Source of the DNA: Gordionus sp. m RMFG-2023
Lineage: Eukaryota; Nematomorpha; Gordioida; Chordodea; Parachordodidae
DNA length: 64,000 bases
Reading direction: 5' to 3'
Assembly: GCF_954871325.1 (NCBI RefSeq)
Contig: NC_088779.1
Span: 29,372,623-29,436,622, forward strand
The notes beneath the pieces are model-generated. The model had not been told where the DNA came from, did not search any database, and saw nothing but the letters and a program-made list of their open reading frames with translations. The translations under genes and the position numbers were made by a program. Of the stretch, positions 50,944 through 62,734 are shown piece by piece. How positions within the stretch are numbered: position 1 is the stretch's first letter; each line of letters starts with the position of its first letter.

Positions 50944-52935
50944 TGTTTAACACCTAAATATACACCTATAAACCAAAAATGAAGAGATTTTCTATGTATA
51001 ACGCCAGCAAGACAGTATTTCGGTTTCAAATCGGTTATCGGTCAAATCACGATATTTTTAAAATATTTTTTGGGATAATGATTTGCACGTATTTATAGAT
51101 ATATTAGCCAAAAATGAACATTTTCCAAATAATATTACTACCAAATTTGGTAGATCGAATATTTAGTAAGTGGTCGGTTTTGAGCTCGCCATTCGGTCAA
51201 ATCATAATATTTTCAAAATATTTTTTAGGATAATGTTTAACACCTAAATATACACCTATAAACCAAAAATGAAGAGATTTTCTATGTATAACGCCAGCAA
51301 GACAGTATTTCGGTTTCAAATCGGTTATCGGTCAAATCACGATATTTTTAAAATATTTTTTGGGATAATGATTTGCACGTATTTATAGATATATTAACCA
51401 AAAATGAACATTTTCCAAATAATATTACTACCAAATTTGGTAGATCGAATATTTAGTAAGTGGTCGGTTTTGAGCTCGCCATTCGGTCAAATCATAATAT
51501 TTTCAAAATATTTTTTAGGATAATGTTTAACACCTAAATATACACCTATAAACCAAAAATGAAGAGATTTTCTATGTATAACGCCAGCAAGACAGTATTT
51601 CGGTTTCAAATCGGTTATCGGTCAAATCACGATATTTTTAAAATATTTTTTGGGATAATGATTTGCACGTATTTATAGATATATTAGCCAAAAATGAACA
51701 TTTTCCAAATAATATTACTACCAAATTTGGTAGATCGAATATTTAGTAAGTGGTCGGTTTTGAGCTCGCCATTCGGTCAAATTATAATATTTTCAAAATA
51801 TTTTTTAGGATAATGTTTAACACCTAAATATACACCTATAAACCAAATATGAAGAGATTTTCTATGTATAACGCCAGCAAGACAGTATTTCGGTTTCAAA
51901 TCGGTTATCGGTCAAATCACGATATTTTTAAAATATTTTTTGGGATAATGATTTGCACGTATTTATAGATATATTAACCAAAAATGAACATTTTCCAAAT
52001 AATATTACTACCAAATTTGGTAGATCGAATATTTAGTAAGTGGTCGGTTTTGAGCTCGCCATTCGGTCAAATTATAATATTTTCAAAAAATTAATTAGGA
52101 TGATGCTTAACACGTTTTTGTTCACGTATAAACCAAAAATAAAGAATTTTCCATGTATAACGCCAGCAAGACAGTATTTAGTCATTGGGCCGGTTTCAAA
52201 TCGGTTATCTGTCAAATCACGATATTTTTAAAATATTTTTGGGGATAATGATTTGCACGTATTTATAGATAAATAAACCAAAAAATGAACATTTTCCAAA
52301 TAATATTAACACCAAATTTGGTCGATCGAATATTAGTAATTGGTCGGTTTTAAGCCCGGCATTCGGTCAAATCATAATATTTTCAAAATATTTTTTAGGA
52401 TAATGTTTAACACCTAAATATACAAGTATAAACCAATAATGAAGAGATTTTGATCAATAACGCCAGCAATATGTTCCTTACAAACTTTCTACTATTTTTC
52501 GCTTCTAAACCTACTCATTAATTAATTCTCAAAGAAACCTCTATTTTTAAAATTTTTTTTAGGTTTTTCACATGTATTTACACCCAAATACAAAAAAAGC
52601 GCTATCCAATATTTATTCTGGTTACCTAAGAATATATTTTCATATTTATGTATTTAACGCCCTCTTATGGATATAAATTTGTTAAATTTTGTAATTGAAA
52701 AATAAAATATAAGTTGTAATAAGCTAGTAAATATATTTTTTTTCCAATAAAATTAATTAAAAATAGAATTTTAAATTATTTGATATTTATTATCAATTTT
52801 TTAATTAATTAAAAATTGATTTATGTAAAATAAATAAAATGTTTTAGAAAATTTTTTTTTAAAAGATATTATATCATCAAATTATGATTAATTATGATTA
52901 ATTGCTTTTTAGCAAGACAGTATTTAGTCATACCC
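50907..52935 (+). repeat. Right inverted arm with about five 290-bp tandem subrepeats
   Basis: TCAAATCATAATATTTTCAA recurs with starts at 50907, 51197, 51487, 51777 (variant), 52067 (variant) and 52367: period 290 bp, with the last spacing 300. Each unit is two related halves: one holds TTAGGATAATGTTTAACACC and the transposon tip motif CCAGCAAGACAGTATTT, the other TTGGGATAATGATTTGCACG and ACCAAATTTGGTAGATCG. The first four units are almost identical, which indicates recent amplification or conversion. The outer part (about 52480-52935) is non-repeated and pairs with the left arm. Confidence 0.93.
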
Positions 52936-52949
52936 ATATATTAACAATC

Positions 52950-55410
52950 GAACCCAAAATATGTCCTTACTGCCGAAAACTTTTACATTTGTCGAATAAA
53001 GATGTTTTTTATGTTCATGGATCAATTTCCAACAAGTATTCTTATCCAAGACATGCTTACTCATTCCCAAGACATTCATAGAACCACATTCAAACCATGC
53101 CTCTAATACCTTTCTCAAACAATTTTCTCAATACAACAAAACCAAATATCATATACAGAATACCCAATGGAGCGAGACTGCAAAATTTTAACAATGAAGA
53201 AGAATGGTTAAAATTCTTTTACTTCGGGTACAACACTTATAAAATACCAGACAAATCAGTCCATATCTCAACAAATAAAAGACTCCAGTTTAAACATCGT
53301 TAGCCGTCTTCAAGATACCCAAATCTATTTTCATCCAAAAACAAGAAAAAAACCACAGCAGCAAAAAACTTCCTGATCTTGAAGAAAATCGACAGTCTTG
53401 ACATTAAAGGGCTCTCAAACTTATTTCAACCAATGATACTATTGCTGATTTTTCCGAAGAAACCTTAAGTAAGCCACGTTCAAAACATCCGACTTTCTTA
53501 AGCCAATAATTACTCAGCCTTAAATGCATTGTGCTGCAGACTTCACACAAGAAGAAGTAAAGAAGGCAATTCAATCTTTTCATTGAGACTCAGCGTATGG
53601 ACTTGACGAGATTAAACCAATCTTCTTACAGGACATCACCACTCTAGATTTGCACACATGTTTCAATTCTCACTAAAATCACCAACTATGTACCAAGCTT
53701 TATAACCCACCTTGTTCTTTGGAGTCAGACTCATCGCACTCCAAAAACACAACAAGGACATTCGGCCCATTTCCATTGGTTCTACCTATCTCAGATTGGT
53801 TGCTAAATTAATTTGGTCAAGAATCAAAAAACGAAGTATCACACATCCTTAACCCTTACCAATTGGGTGCTGCAGTACACTTAACAAGAATTCATTTTGA
53901 AAATAACCCAACAAACGAAGCTTTAATGAAAATCGACTTTTCCAACACAAAACTCTTTCTCGCAACACCTTCTTACATTCCACTTGCTACTATTTCCACA
54001 TCAAATTCATTTTCTCTTGCTATTAATCCTCAACAATTTTACAATTCAACACCGAAAAAATACTTTTAATCTAGGGTATTCAACAAAGAGACCCCCTGGG
54101 ATCCATTCTTTTTAGTGTTGGAATCAATGACATAATAATTTCAATAAACTCCTCTTGAACTCTATTGCCTCAAGCTTGGTAAATCGATGATGGAATCTTA
54201 AGTGGTTCCCGCAGTGAAATTTACAAAGCAGTTAACATAATTCACGAAATGAGCACTGCCATCGGACTCTCTTTCTGAGCAAATACGAATTCATCCAATT
54301 GAATTTAAATGCTACAAACACTCATAATTTCAAATTTATTTCTCTCTATGAATTAACACATCTAGTTTTTCCTGTTGGAGGATATGAGGCAATTTGTACC
54401 TTCCTTCATTCCACTCTTGTAATTATCCTTAAACTGGAGGACATTTTTACTCTTTTTCTTTCAAACAAGTCCTTTTTCATATTTAAAAAATTCTTTTTTT
54501 ATACCAAGGATCCTTAACCGCTCAACACCCATTATCCTTCTCCACTAAAATCATATGTAAACGGAATAAAAATCTAACTTAAAAAATAATAAAACTAAGA
54601 TACAACAAATCCTTGGGACCAAGTTTCGTTCCCTACCAAATTCCGTGGACTTGGTATTCTAATTCTTTATGACCTAACAATAACCTCTTTTAGATTAGTC
54701 TCTAAGCAAATAACCAACGCCAATCATTCTAAAAAAGACCCTTCCTTAATTGAGACCATAAATACTTGGAAAACCTGGATCAATGTTGATTCTCATCCCC
54801 CCACAACCCATAAACAGACGGACTGAGATGTTCCGGTTGTTTCTATCTGTCAATCTTCAACTTTAACTTTCCAACAACAAACTTACCCACGACATAATAC
54901 TCCTCTAAATTGCACAATTACCCACCCTCACATCAGTTTAAGTTGTAACTCATAGTTTACATTGTCGCTCCTGCAATGTTCAATTCATCAGACACAGGTA
55001 ATGCAATTAAATCATACAACATAGCTTGAAATCTGCACAAATCCCATCCATATAAGAACCCTGGGTTTTTTCAGATTTGATGGTACACCTGAAGGGATTA
55101 CTCAAAATCTGTGGAGGAGAGACAATTATTGGTATGGGGCTATTCATGCATTGACCCCTTTGTCCTATCTAACCAAGCTCTCAAAATCATTGAGCAAAAG
55201 GAATAGCTTAAAAGCTCGAAATACACAGAAGTTACAAATGACCATTGTTTCATTTCAATAATTTCCACCACACTGGCCACTTTTGGCAAACTTCCCTTAG
55301 CTTTTTTCAAAAATTTAGGATCTCAAGTTAGTAAACATTTAGAATCTCGAGAGGGATTTTTTCATCGACGAACTTTGCAATAACAATCTTTAAAATCCCC
55401 GGTCTTCGTT
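52950..55410 (+). mobile_element. YLDDG-type LINE, long but decayed copy
   Basis: Coding remnants occur in LINE order. A cysteine-histidine finger-like CPYCRKLLHLSNKDVFYVHG begins near 52962. Then RIPNGARLQNFNNEEEWLKF and FGYNTYKIPDKS follow. RT blocks include SAYGLDEIKP (about 53590), KDIRPISIGSTYLRLVAKLI (about 53755) and QLGAAVHLTRIHF. A block like DPLGSILFSVGINDI lies near 54100, and the catalytic IDDGILSGS near 54190-54215. C-terminal parts include LPTKFRGLGILIL (about 54640), HCRSCNVQF (about 54960) and WGYSCIDPFV with the tail ending near 55380. Numerous stops and frame changes make it dead. The relatives at 19.2-21.2 and 37.8-38.2 kb share the same motifs. Confidence 0.85.
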
Positions 55411-56389
55411 GTTTTTTTTTTAATTTAGCGTATTTTTGACCAATTAATTAAAAATTTAAGTGGTAGTTTGAATTAAAATATTATGTGCTCATCATTTTTT
55501 TTATAGCAATTTATTGAAAGGTAAAGTTCAAAAATTTTGCTCGAATCTAATTAAAAGGAATTAACAAATATAATTAATTTCAAATTTGACCCGCTTTTCC
55601 ACAGATTCCAAAATCATTCTTAGAATTTTCAAAATTCTCGCTTGATTTATTTATTTTAATAAATCTTTTAATCTGGTATGTCGTATAATATATATATCTC
55701 TTCTAAAATTGATTAACTATATTAATATAAAAATTTGGAGTATGAAATGCTTTTACAGCGGATAGACCACAAAAAGCCGGTCCATGTGCACATCCGATTT
55801 ATCCTGAGCTACAACTTAATAACAATGAAATAACTTATCCTGACACTTATTAAAATATTTTTAGATAAAAATGTGTAAGTTAGTTATAGTTATAATTAAA
55901 AAGCGAGAATATGACCTACGACATAGAAAATGATTGTTATAAATAAATAAAATTTTTTGTAAAATATATAATTTTTAAAGAGAAATGGGATAATCAATAG
56001 AAACAGCAAATATACAAGCAATGTTCAACCAACGACGTGCAACCAACGATGTTTCATGATGTTCGATAATCGATTCAACAAACGATAATCAGATGGTCAA
56101 ACAAACAATCTAAAGATATACGAACAAATGACTAATGGAGCAATTGAGAAACAAATGACTGGAAGTGAAGATAAGAAACTGAGGAAAGATGACATTTAAA
56201 AAAAAGAGGGAAATGTTAATATGTGAATTTTGAATAAACTTTATAATTTTAAATTTATTTAATGACCTTTTTTTCATTTTGTGAAAAATATTTTGTGCGA
56301 CCTTTAAAAAAAGATATCGTATTTATATATGTAAAACGTTAAAATAACTTTTCTTAAAGTAACCTAACCTTAAAACAAATTGTAAATTG
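55411..56389. other. Non-coding stretch with a possible LTR-element 3' end
   Basis: Mostly A+T-rich. A compositionally different patch at about 55980-56215 (CAACCAACGACGTGCAACCA, repeated CAACCAACGA) ends in the purine run AAAAAAAAGAGGGAAA followed by TGTTAATATG. This looks like the polypurine tract and LTR start of an LTR element cut by the hAT insertion. The call is speculative because no second LTR or coding part is seen. Confidence 0.3.
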
Positions 56390-56397
56390 TATATATG

Positions 56398-59387
56398 TAG
56401 ACATGTGCGCCGACAGCATTTTCAGCGGCGGCGTTTCTTTTTTTAAAATGATCAGCTGGCGGCGGCGAATCGATTTAGACGCCGCCACAAAAATCGGCGG
56501 CAGCGTCAAATATTTTTCTAACTTAAATTTTTTTAAGTAAATTTATAAATTCATTGGAAACACTTTTAAAATAAAATTTATACTTTATTATGTTTATAAC
56601 TATAATTTAATGATTTTATTAAGTTATAATTATCATGAATAAATATTATTTTATTAAGATTTAAAGGACATAATAATAATCTTTTAGAGTTCAGAGTGAG
56701 CCCAGCTATAGAAAATACACGCTCGCTGGGTGTGCTTGTAGCTGGAACGCACAGGACCTTTCTAGCTAATATTGTAAGTTTAGGAAGATCCAATGCTCTT
56801 ATCTTCCAAAAATCTAAGACATCTTTTATCTCCAAATTATAAGGCGAAAATAATGAATAACACTCTTTTTCTAAACTAGTTAAATAGTGTTGTTGTTCTA
56901 GGTTATTGTTTTGAATAGATGAATGCTTCGTAGCCAATGACTTAAGATAATCGAGTTTTGAAGCAACTTCCGTCGTTTTACAATCGTTTAATTCGTCCTG
57001 TAAGACCGTAGAGAGGTAGCGTGTTGACATAAAAATTCAACCGGAGTAATATTTTTTTCCTTTAAATATTCATTTACTATGTTTATTGATTGAAAACAAG
57101 GATCCAAAAGTGCTCCTAACACCTAAGTAAAAAAAATAAAAGAAAGAATAATGTATAAAAAATAATTTATGTATTTTATAATACTACCTGAAGATCGGTT
57201 ATTGGAAATCTATGATCAAATTTAGTAAGCATATTTTGTTTAAGGGATGCTATGGGTGGACTATCATTTTCTTTTACAATTAAATGATTTTTAATTTCAC
57301 TACGAAATAATAAGGCTAAATTTATAGTAACTCCTTTTTGGACAGATAAAAATTCAACAGTTTGTTTGAAGGTTTTAAGAAAATTTAAAAGTTCATACAC
57401 CAAGTCCCAATCGGAGTTAAATAATTTGAGATCCGGTTTCTCCATTCTATTTAATAGAATATTTATAGGATTTTTGTTATTGCCATTCACACTTTCCAGC
57501 ATTATTAAAATACTATGCCAACGTGTAGGCACATTTAATTTTAAGGTTTTATGTTTTTTCTCATATGATTTTTGATTTTCACTATCATCATCATACCCCA
57601 AACGATCTTCATAAAAAGGATCATTATCATCCAAATCTAAAATATCCGATGTATATGATATCGATTCAAAACATTTTCTATTTTCTATATCGTTTATATT
57701 TTCAAAATCCGCTGTTTTGAATCTTAAGGCAACTATAACTTCTCTAACTTTTTTAATGAGATTTTCAATTTTATTAAATTTTTTATTCCATCGACTGTCA
57801 CTAGATTATGTAATCCATGCCCCAAACATAAATGATGGTCATATTCTCCTAGATGAACACTTTTCTTTACATTGGGTCCTGCATCCGTAACCATTTGAAT
57901 TTTCTTGGACCCTAAATCAAATTCATTTTCAACTTTTTCTATTTCGGAAAGAATAGTTTCAGCGGTATGTTTTTGGGTGACATGATGTGTCGCCAATGTA
58001 TAAAATACAATATTAAAATTATTATCTATTTCGTGAAAAGTAAAGGTGATATAATTTCGCCGTTTATATTTGTCTATCCACATATCAAAAGTTATAGCAC
58101 AAAATTTATTCCCTACATTAATTTGTTGGCATATGTATGCTTTCATTGATAAATAAACATCATCTAATCCACTCCGGCTAAGTGTAGTTCTGTCAGGTAA
58201 TTCCTTGGCATCTGAAATAATGCCATATTACTACATAATAAAAAGTTAATAATAAAATATTATGCCATAAAAAATTCTAAATGTGGGATGTTATAAAATA
58301 ATTAAATATCTTAACAAATAAAAATTAAGATTGTCCTATAAAAAATTATAATGAGTTTACAAATAACCTTTAGAAAATCTTGCATTCCAATATTATTTAT
58401 AGAAGAGAATGGCATTAAATCCTTGCAACACATGAGAACATAATTCCTTACCAGAATCCATTTTTTATCTTTTATAGGGTCAGTTGTATCTTTTACAATG
58501 GGTTTGAAAAATAACTTTAAATTTTGTTTATATATTTCTTCTTTACATGATAAATCATGTTTGTCAAGTAAATGTTTTATTATATTTGATGTGCTGATAT
58601 TTTTTGAAAAAGATTTGATTGGATAACTAATTAAAAAATTTACTAATATTTATAAAATAATCAAAATATTTACTCTGAAAATGAAGAATTATTTTCATCC
58701 TCACCATCTTTATCAAGTGTTATTTGCAAGCATATATTACAAAAGACTTTATCTGTAGCAACACTGGTTCTCTTATTATTTGTGTCAGTTTTTAATATTA
58801 AGGATCCAAAATGTTTCCATGCAAAAGAAGGTTTTGCTTGCAAGGATATACTATATTTTGTTACAGGGTATTGCAATGCTGCATCCATTATAATTGTTTT
58901 AGTCCTGGTATTTTTATATATGTTATAATGGCAACAAAATAAAAATCATTAAATAAAATTTCTATTATGATAAAAAATAAATTTTATATAACGAGTTGTA
59001 AATTATTTGAATCAAAATAAAAGAATAAAATATAGATTTACCTTTTCAAATTTAATGTCCTAATCTTATTTTATCTAGCAAGTTGATCACAAACCTGCCC
59101 AAATTGAGCGAATAAGGATTGTTACAAATCAAATTTATAGCAAATAATATTTATTAATTTTAAAAAATAAAATCGCATTTTTTAATAATTCAAAAAATAT
59201 TTAATATTTTTCTTATATTCATAAATAATATATAAAATAAATAATAAAAAATATGTATCACGCCGCCACGCCGCTGAATTTTTACATCGGCGGCGGCGTG
59301 TTGAGCGCCGACAATTTTTTGGCGTGCGGCGTCGGCGTGGTCAAAATCATCGGCGGCGACGCATTTGACCGGCGGCGCACATGTCTA
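56398..59387 (-). mobile_element. hAT transposon, copy 1, nearly complete
   Basis: 2990 bp with ends TAGACATGTGCGCCGACAGC and GGCGGCGCACATGTCTA, flanked by the perfect 8-bp duplication TATATATG (56390-56397 and 59388-59395). Both subterminal regions (about 56405-56510 and 59260-59380) are strikingly G+C-rich, with repeated GGCGGCG and CGCCGCC motifs that can fold back. The minus strand encodes a BED-finger hAT transposase over 56578-58888. Copies 2 (33.9 kb) and 3 (10.7 kb) are more decayed. Confidence 0.93.
56578..58888 (-). pseudogene. hAT transposase with BED zinc finger, spliced, lightly damaged
   Basis: On the minus strand from 58888. The BED finger begins with FAWKHFGS and CNICLQ, is split by a 47-nt intron (58627-58673), and ends with HLLDKHDLSC. 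A PFSSINNIGMQDFL block follows, then LPDRTTLSRSGLDDVYLSMK. The catalytic core has FDMWIDKYKRRNYIT (first Asp), VTDAGPNVKKSV (second Asp) and CLGHGLHNLV (C..H motif), then PTRWHSIL. A 65-nt intron (57123-57187) lies after TDLQ. The C-terminal hAT dimerisation domain reads LPKLTILARKVLCVPATSTP, then SERVFSIAG and IIFIHDNY. At least two frame disagreements (near 57.78 and 57.04 kb) and a doubtful junction at 58.2-58.37 kb suggest it is recently inactivated, unless I have missed introns. Confidence 0.85.
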
Positions 59388-59395
59388 TATATATG

Positions 59396-60250
59396 TAAAT
59401 AGTATTAAAATAATAATATATATAGTTGTAAAATTTTTAGAAGTGATAGAAAAAATAAAAGATTTTAAAATGAATTTTAAATAATATCAGGTCTTGCCTC
59501 TCCTGCCTTCGATGGTAAATATCAGTCTAAATTATATATATATTCAAATTTATTCATATTTAATTAGGGGATATCGAAATTTCAAGTCATTTAAAAAATT
59601 TTTAAAAAACAATTATACCTACAATAGGCGAAGAAATTAAAAATCAAAGGAAATATTTTACAAATCTCTTTAAATTATTTAAAATTTTATGGAATATCCA
59701 CTTTGTCAGCAATTGTAAAGACTCTAATGGGAAATTCTACTAAATCCATGAGTCAATTTGCTCGAACAAAAATCGCATACATTATAAACAATACATGCCC
59801 ACATCGCCCCATAATTGGGGCTACAAATTCAGCATTCTAATGCGGTTTAGGAGACTTTATCTATGATTTCTAACAGTATTCTGAGAGGATAAAGGATTTT
59901 AAGTTTTAATAATACTCAAAGTCTAATATAAATTAATGATAAAATATTAAAATAAATATATATTGACACAGAACTCCATAAAAAAAATTAATTATTTTAA
60001 ACTTAAAATTTGATATTTAAATTAAAAAAAATAAATATTGAATAATGCTCAAAAATATTCTTAAGATATATTCTATACATATAAACTTACAAAATATTCA
60101 TAAAAAAATATTATATTTTGAAAAATATAATTAAAGCATATTTTATAAATTTAAAATTTAAAATTCAATCTTCTTTGTGATTGAGTTACTTTTTCAGTGA
60201 TTTCATAATTGAATTTCAAACCATTTAATCTATTTTTAGAAGTAATAACT
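59396..60250 (+). repeat. Dispersed repeat B copy with the empty piggyBac target site
   Basis: 59650-60016 matches 18185-18619 and 60021-60175 matches the sequence right of piggyBac copy 1 (22192-22310). At 60012-60020 it reads GATATTTAA, continuing without an insertion, so TTAA at 60017-60020 is the unoccupied target. Downstream it continues with the start of the 2.7-kb unit. Confidence 0.8.
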
Positions 60251-62062
60251 CTTAATAGTGTTGGCTAACGGCGTATTTTATAAAGAAAAATATTCGCAAG
60301 CCTAAAGCTTTTACTCATAGATGGAACAAAAGTTTGGATATCTATTAGGGAAATGTCAAGGATTATACAATATGGCCTAAATAATGAGTTAGCCGTTTTT
60401 AAAAATTGGCGAAAATCCATATATTTAATAATACTTTGGTTTTTATACTTGTTAAAAAAGAACAAGTTCTTTCATTGGTAGAAGTATTTGGACATTATTG
60501 CCGAAATATATAATTTGATATGTATATGGAAAATAGTATAATATTAAATTTATACAAACATCTATAGAATTTTTTAGAACATTATCAACATTAGTTAACC
60601 TTTTATACCATAGTTTGAATTTATTTAGTAATGCATCATGGGATACTTAAACATCCTCACTATAAAAATCTGCCAAATATTTTTTCTCGAACAAGCATTT
60701 GAAATAGATTTGGAAGGATTCTACGTTAATAATAGTTGCATATTTTTAAGTGTTACCTATTTAATAACCTTGCATTCATTTGAGTTATAAAAGTATACAA
60801 GAGGGGAGGAAGAGTTTTATTTTATAGTATTCATCGAATGATCGACCTTTTATTAATATTGTAAAGATGGGCTACTTCTAGTTGGAGTAGAAAAATATGT
60901 TTGTACATAACTAGTTAACGCATAAAAAAAAATATACAACTGTGGAAAAGCTACCCGAAATTTTATTACAGTATTTTTATAGTATAATATTTACTATTGT
61001 TAAAATTTAACGGCAATTTTAGAGTGACGACAATATTTTATTTTGTTTTAACTACATTTAGGCGGCCTAGAGATGGAGTGCTGCACTTGCGCAAATGTTT
61101 AAAATTAGAAAATCATCATTAGAGTTTAAAATAAAATATAGAAAAAATTAATTGATCAATTTAATTAAAAATTTCAGAAAATAATTTATCACATTGTAAA
61201 TTAATTATAGACTAAAAAATATTTGCTCAAAAGATTTATTTATAAAATTTATTTGATAAAATAAATGCAAGTGAAGTAAATATGACCCTGATTTTTTTAA
61301 TATTCAAAATGCTTCCATTTACATTTTTTTTATTAGAATTTAATTAGATTCAAAATAATAACTTCAAATCTTCAAAATTAATACTGTATCTTAATTTTTT
61401 CTAATTTATTTATGTAATAATGAATATTAACAGGAATTCATGATAATTCATCACATTACAATTAACAATAAATTTGTTATAGAAAGGTTCCTTAGCTTTA
61501 TCAGCTAAGCACCAAAAACCACATTAATAATTTTACTCTGATCTCATTAACTTTTTTATGACATAAATATACATTTATTAAAATGATTATTCTGAAACAT
61601 CCTTCGTTTCAGATAACCTTTAATATTGATTTAGGTATCACCAATTTCCCTTAATTTTCTTTTTTAATTTTCTTTGCTACAGAAATGAAGGGCTAGGTAA
61701 AGTAAAAATAATAAAATTCCTTAATTCAATTTTGATATCTAAATTTAATGAACAAGTAAAGCTTAATAATTTTTTAAATTATGAGCAAATAGATTTAAAA
61801 AAAATTTTTGATAAATATTTTAAATACAATTACTTAATCAAATTTAATTTTATGTAATCTATTTAAATTATAAGCAAGTCGATTATTAAAAAATTGTGAT
61901 AAATTTTATTATAATTATTTATTAAATTCCATTTTTATATATTTATTTAAAGATTACACATGAAAACTCTATTAAGAATACTATAAAAGAATTAATAATT
62001 TACCTTGACATAAAAATAATTTAAACAAAAAATTAAATAAGTGAAAATACAACACTTGATTA
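60251..62062. other. Non-coding stretch with faint repeat B similarity
   Basis: No gene. The segment GACGACAATATTTTATTTTG near 61024 resembles the GACGACCATATTTATTTTAT landmark of repeat B, so at least part is a diverged copy. Confidence 0.4.
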
Positions 62063-62522
62063 TTGAAATTAAATTAATATCCACATTTATTAATTGATAG
62101 ATAATGATATCACATTTTATTTTTAATCATAATTTAAATTTTATTATATGATAAATTACATTTTTATTTTTCAATCCTCAATTATAACATCGATCATAAT
62201 AAATCATAAGCTGAATTTCTTTGGAGGGTGGGATGTTGAATATGTTGGTCGATATTATTTTATTGTTTATTTTGGCAATTGATTTATTTTATATTATATC
62301 AATTTGTATTTAAATTTAATAGGTGAAAATTATATATGAACATTTATACATCAATTTGTAATAGTTATTTTTTTTATTATTGTTTAAAAAAAAGGGATAT
62401 ATAAAGGGGGATTGAAAAATAAAAATGTAATTTATCATATAATAAAATTTAAATTATGATTAAAAATAAAATGTGAAATCATTATCTATCAAATAATAAA
62501 TGTGGATATTAATTCAATTTCA
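62063..62522. repeat. Inverted repeat, arms about 115 bp around a 230-bp loop
   Basis: 62063-62177 and 62409-62522 are reverse complements with only a few mismatches; for example ATCCACATTTATTAATTGAT is mirrored by ATCAAATAATAAATGTGGAT. The loop includes a G-rich GGAGGGTGGGATG. It may be a small foldback or MITE. No target duplication was identified and the copy is single in this window. Confidence 0.85.
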
Positions 62523-62734
62523 ACTTAAAACAGGATAGGCCATGTGAAGAAAAAATTACATCGTTATAAGCAAATAGCGCAAAATTGACAGTGCTATAAC
62601 TCTGGCAAAAATTTATATTTTTTATTCTAGTTTATATTTTAATATATATTGGGAATAAATAAGTTATTTTCAAATTCTAACTCATAAATTTTGATAATTT
62701 AGAGTAAAGCACTTTAATTCTAGACCGACGATGT
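62523..62734. other. Short non-coding stretch
   Basis: No feature seen. Confidence 0.3.

Larger units (their letters stand above)
44481..52935 (+). mobile_element. Foldback (probably Mutator-like) DNA transposon carrying an OTU protease gene
   Basis: The left end reads GGTATGACTAAATACTGTCT and the right end is its inverse, AGACAGTATTTAGTCATACC, with one more C. A perfect 10-bp direct repeat ATATATTAAC flanks the element at 44471-44480 and 52936-52945. Long inverted arms (about 1.1 kb left, about 2.0 kb right) surround a 2.4-kb unique centre with a spliced OTU cysteine protease gene. A 10-bp duplication, long arms made of subrepeats and cargo protease resemble Mutator-like elements, including Drosophila FB/NOF foldback elements and plant MULEs with a Ulp1-like protease. 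No transposase was recognised, so class assignment is inference. The left arm is split by an LTR element at 44587-47423; without that the transposon is about 5.6 kb. Confidence 0.82.

Noticed and set aside
44481-52935. Polinton/Maverick-like element as explanation for the long inverted arms
   Set aside because: No polymerase B, integrase, ATPase or capsid-type genes, and the flanking duplication is 10 bp rather than the 6 bp of Polintons.
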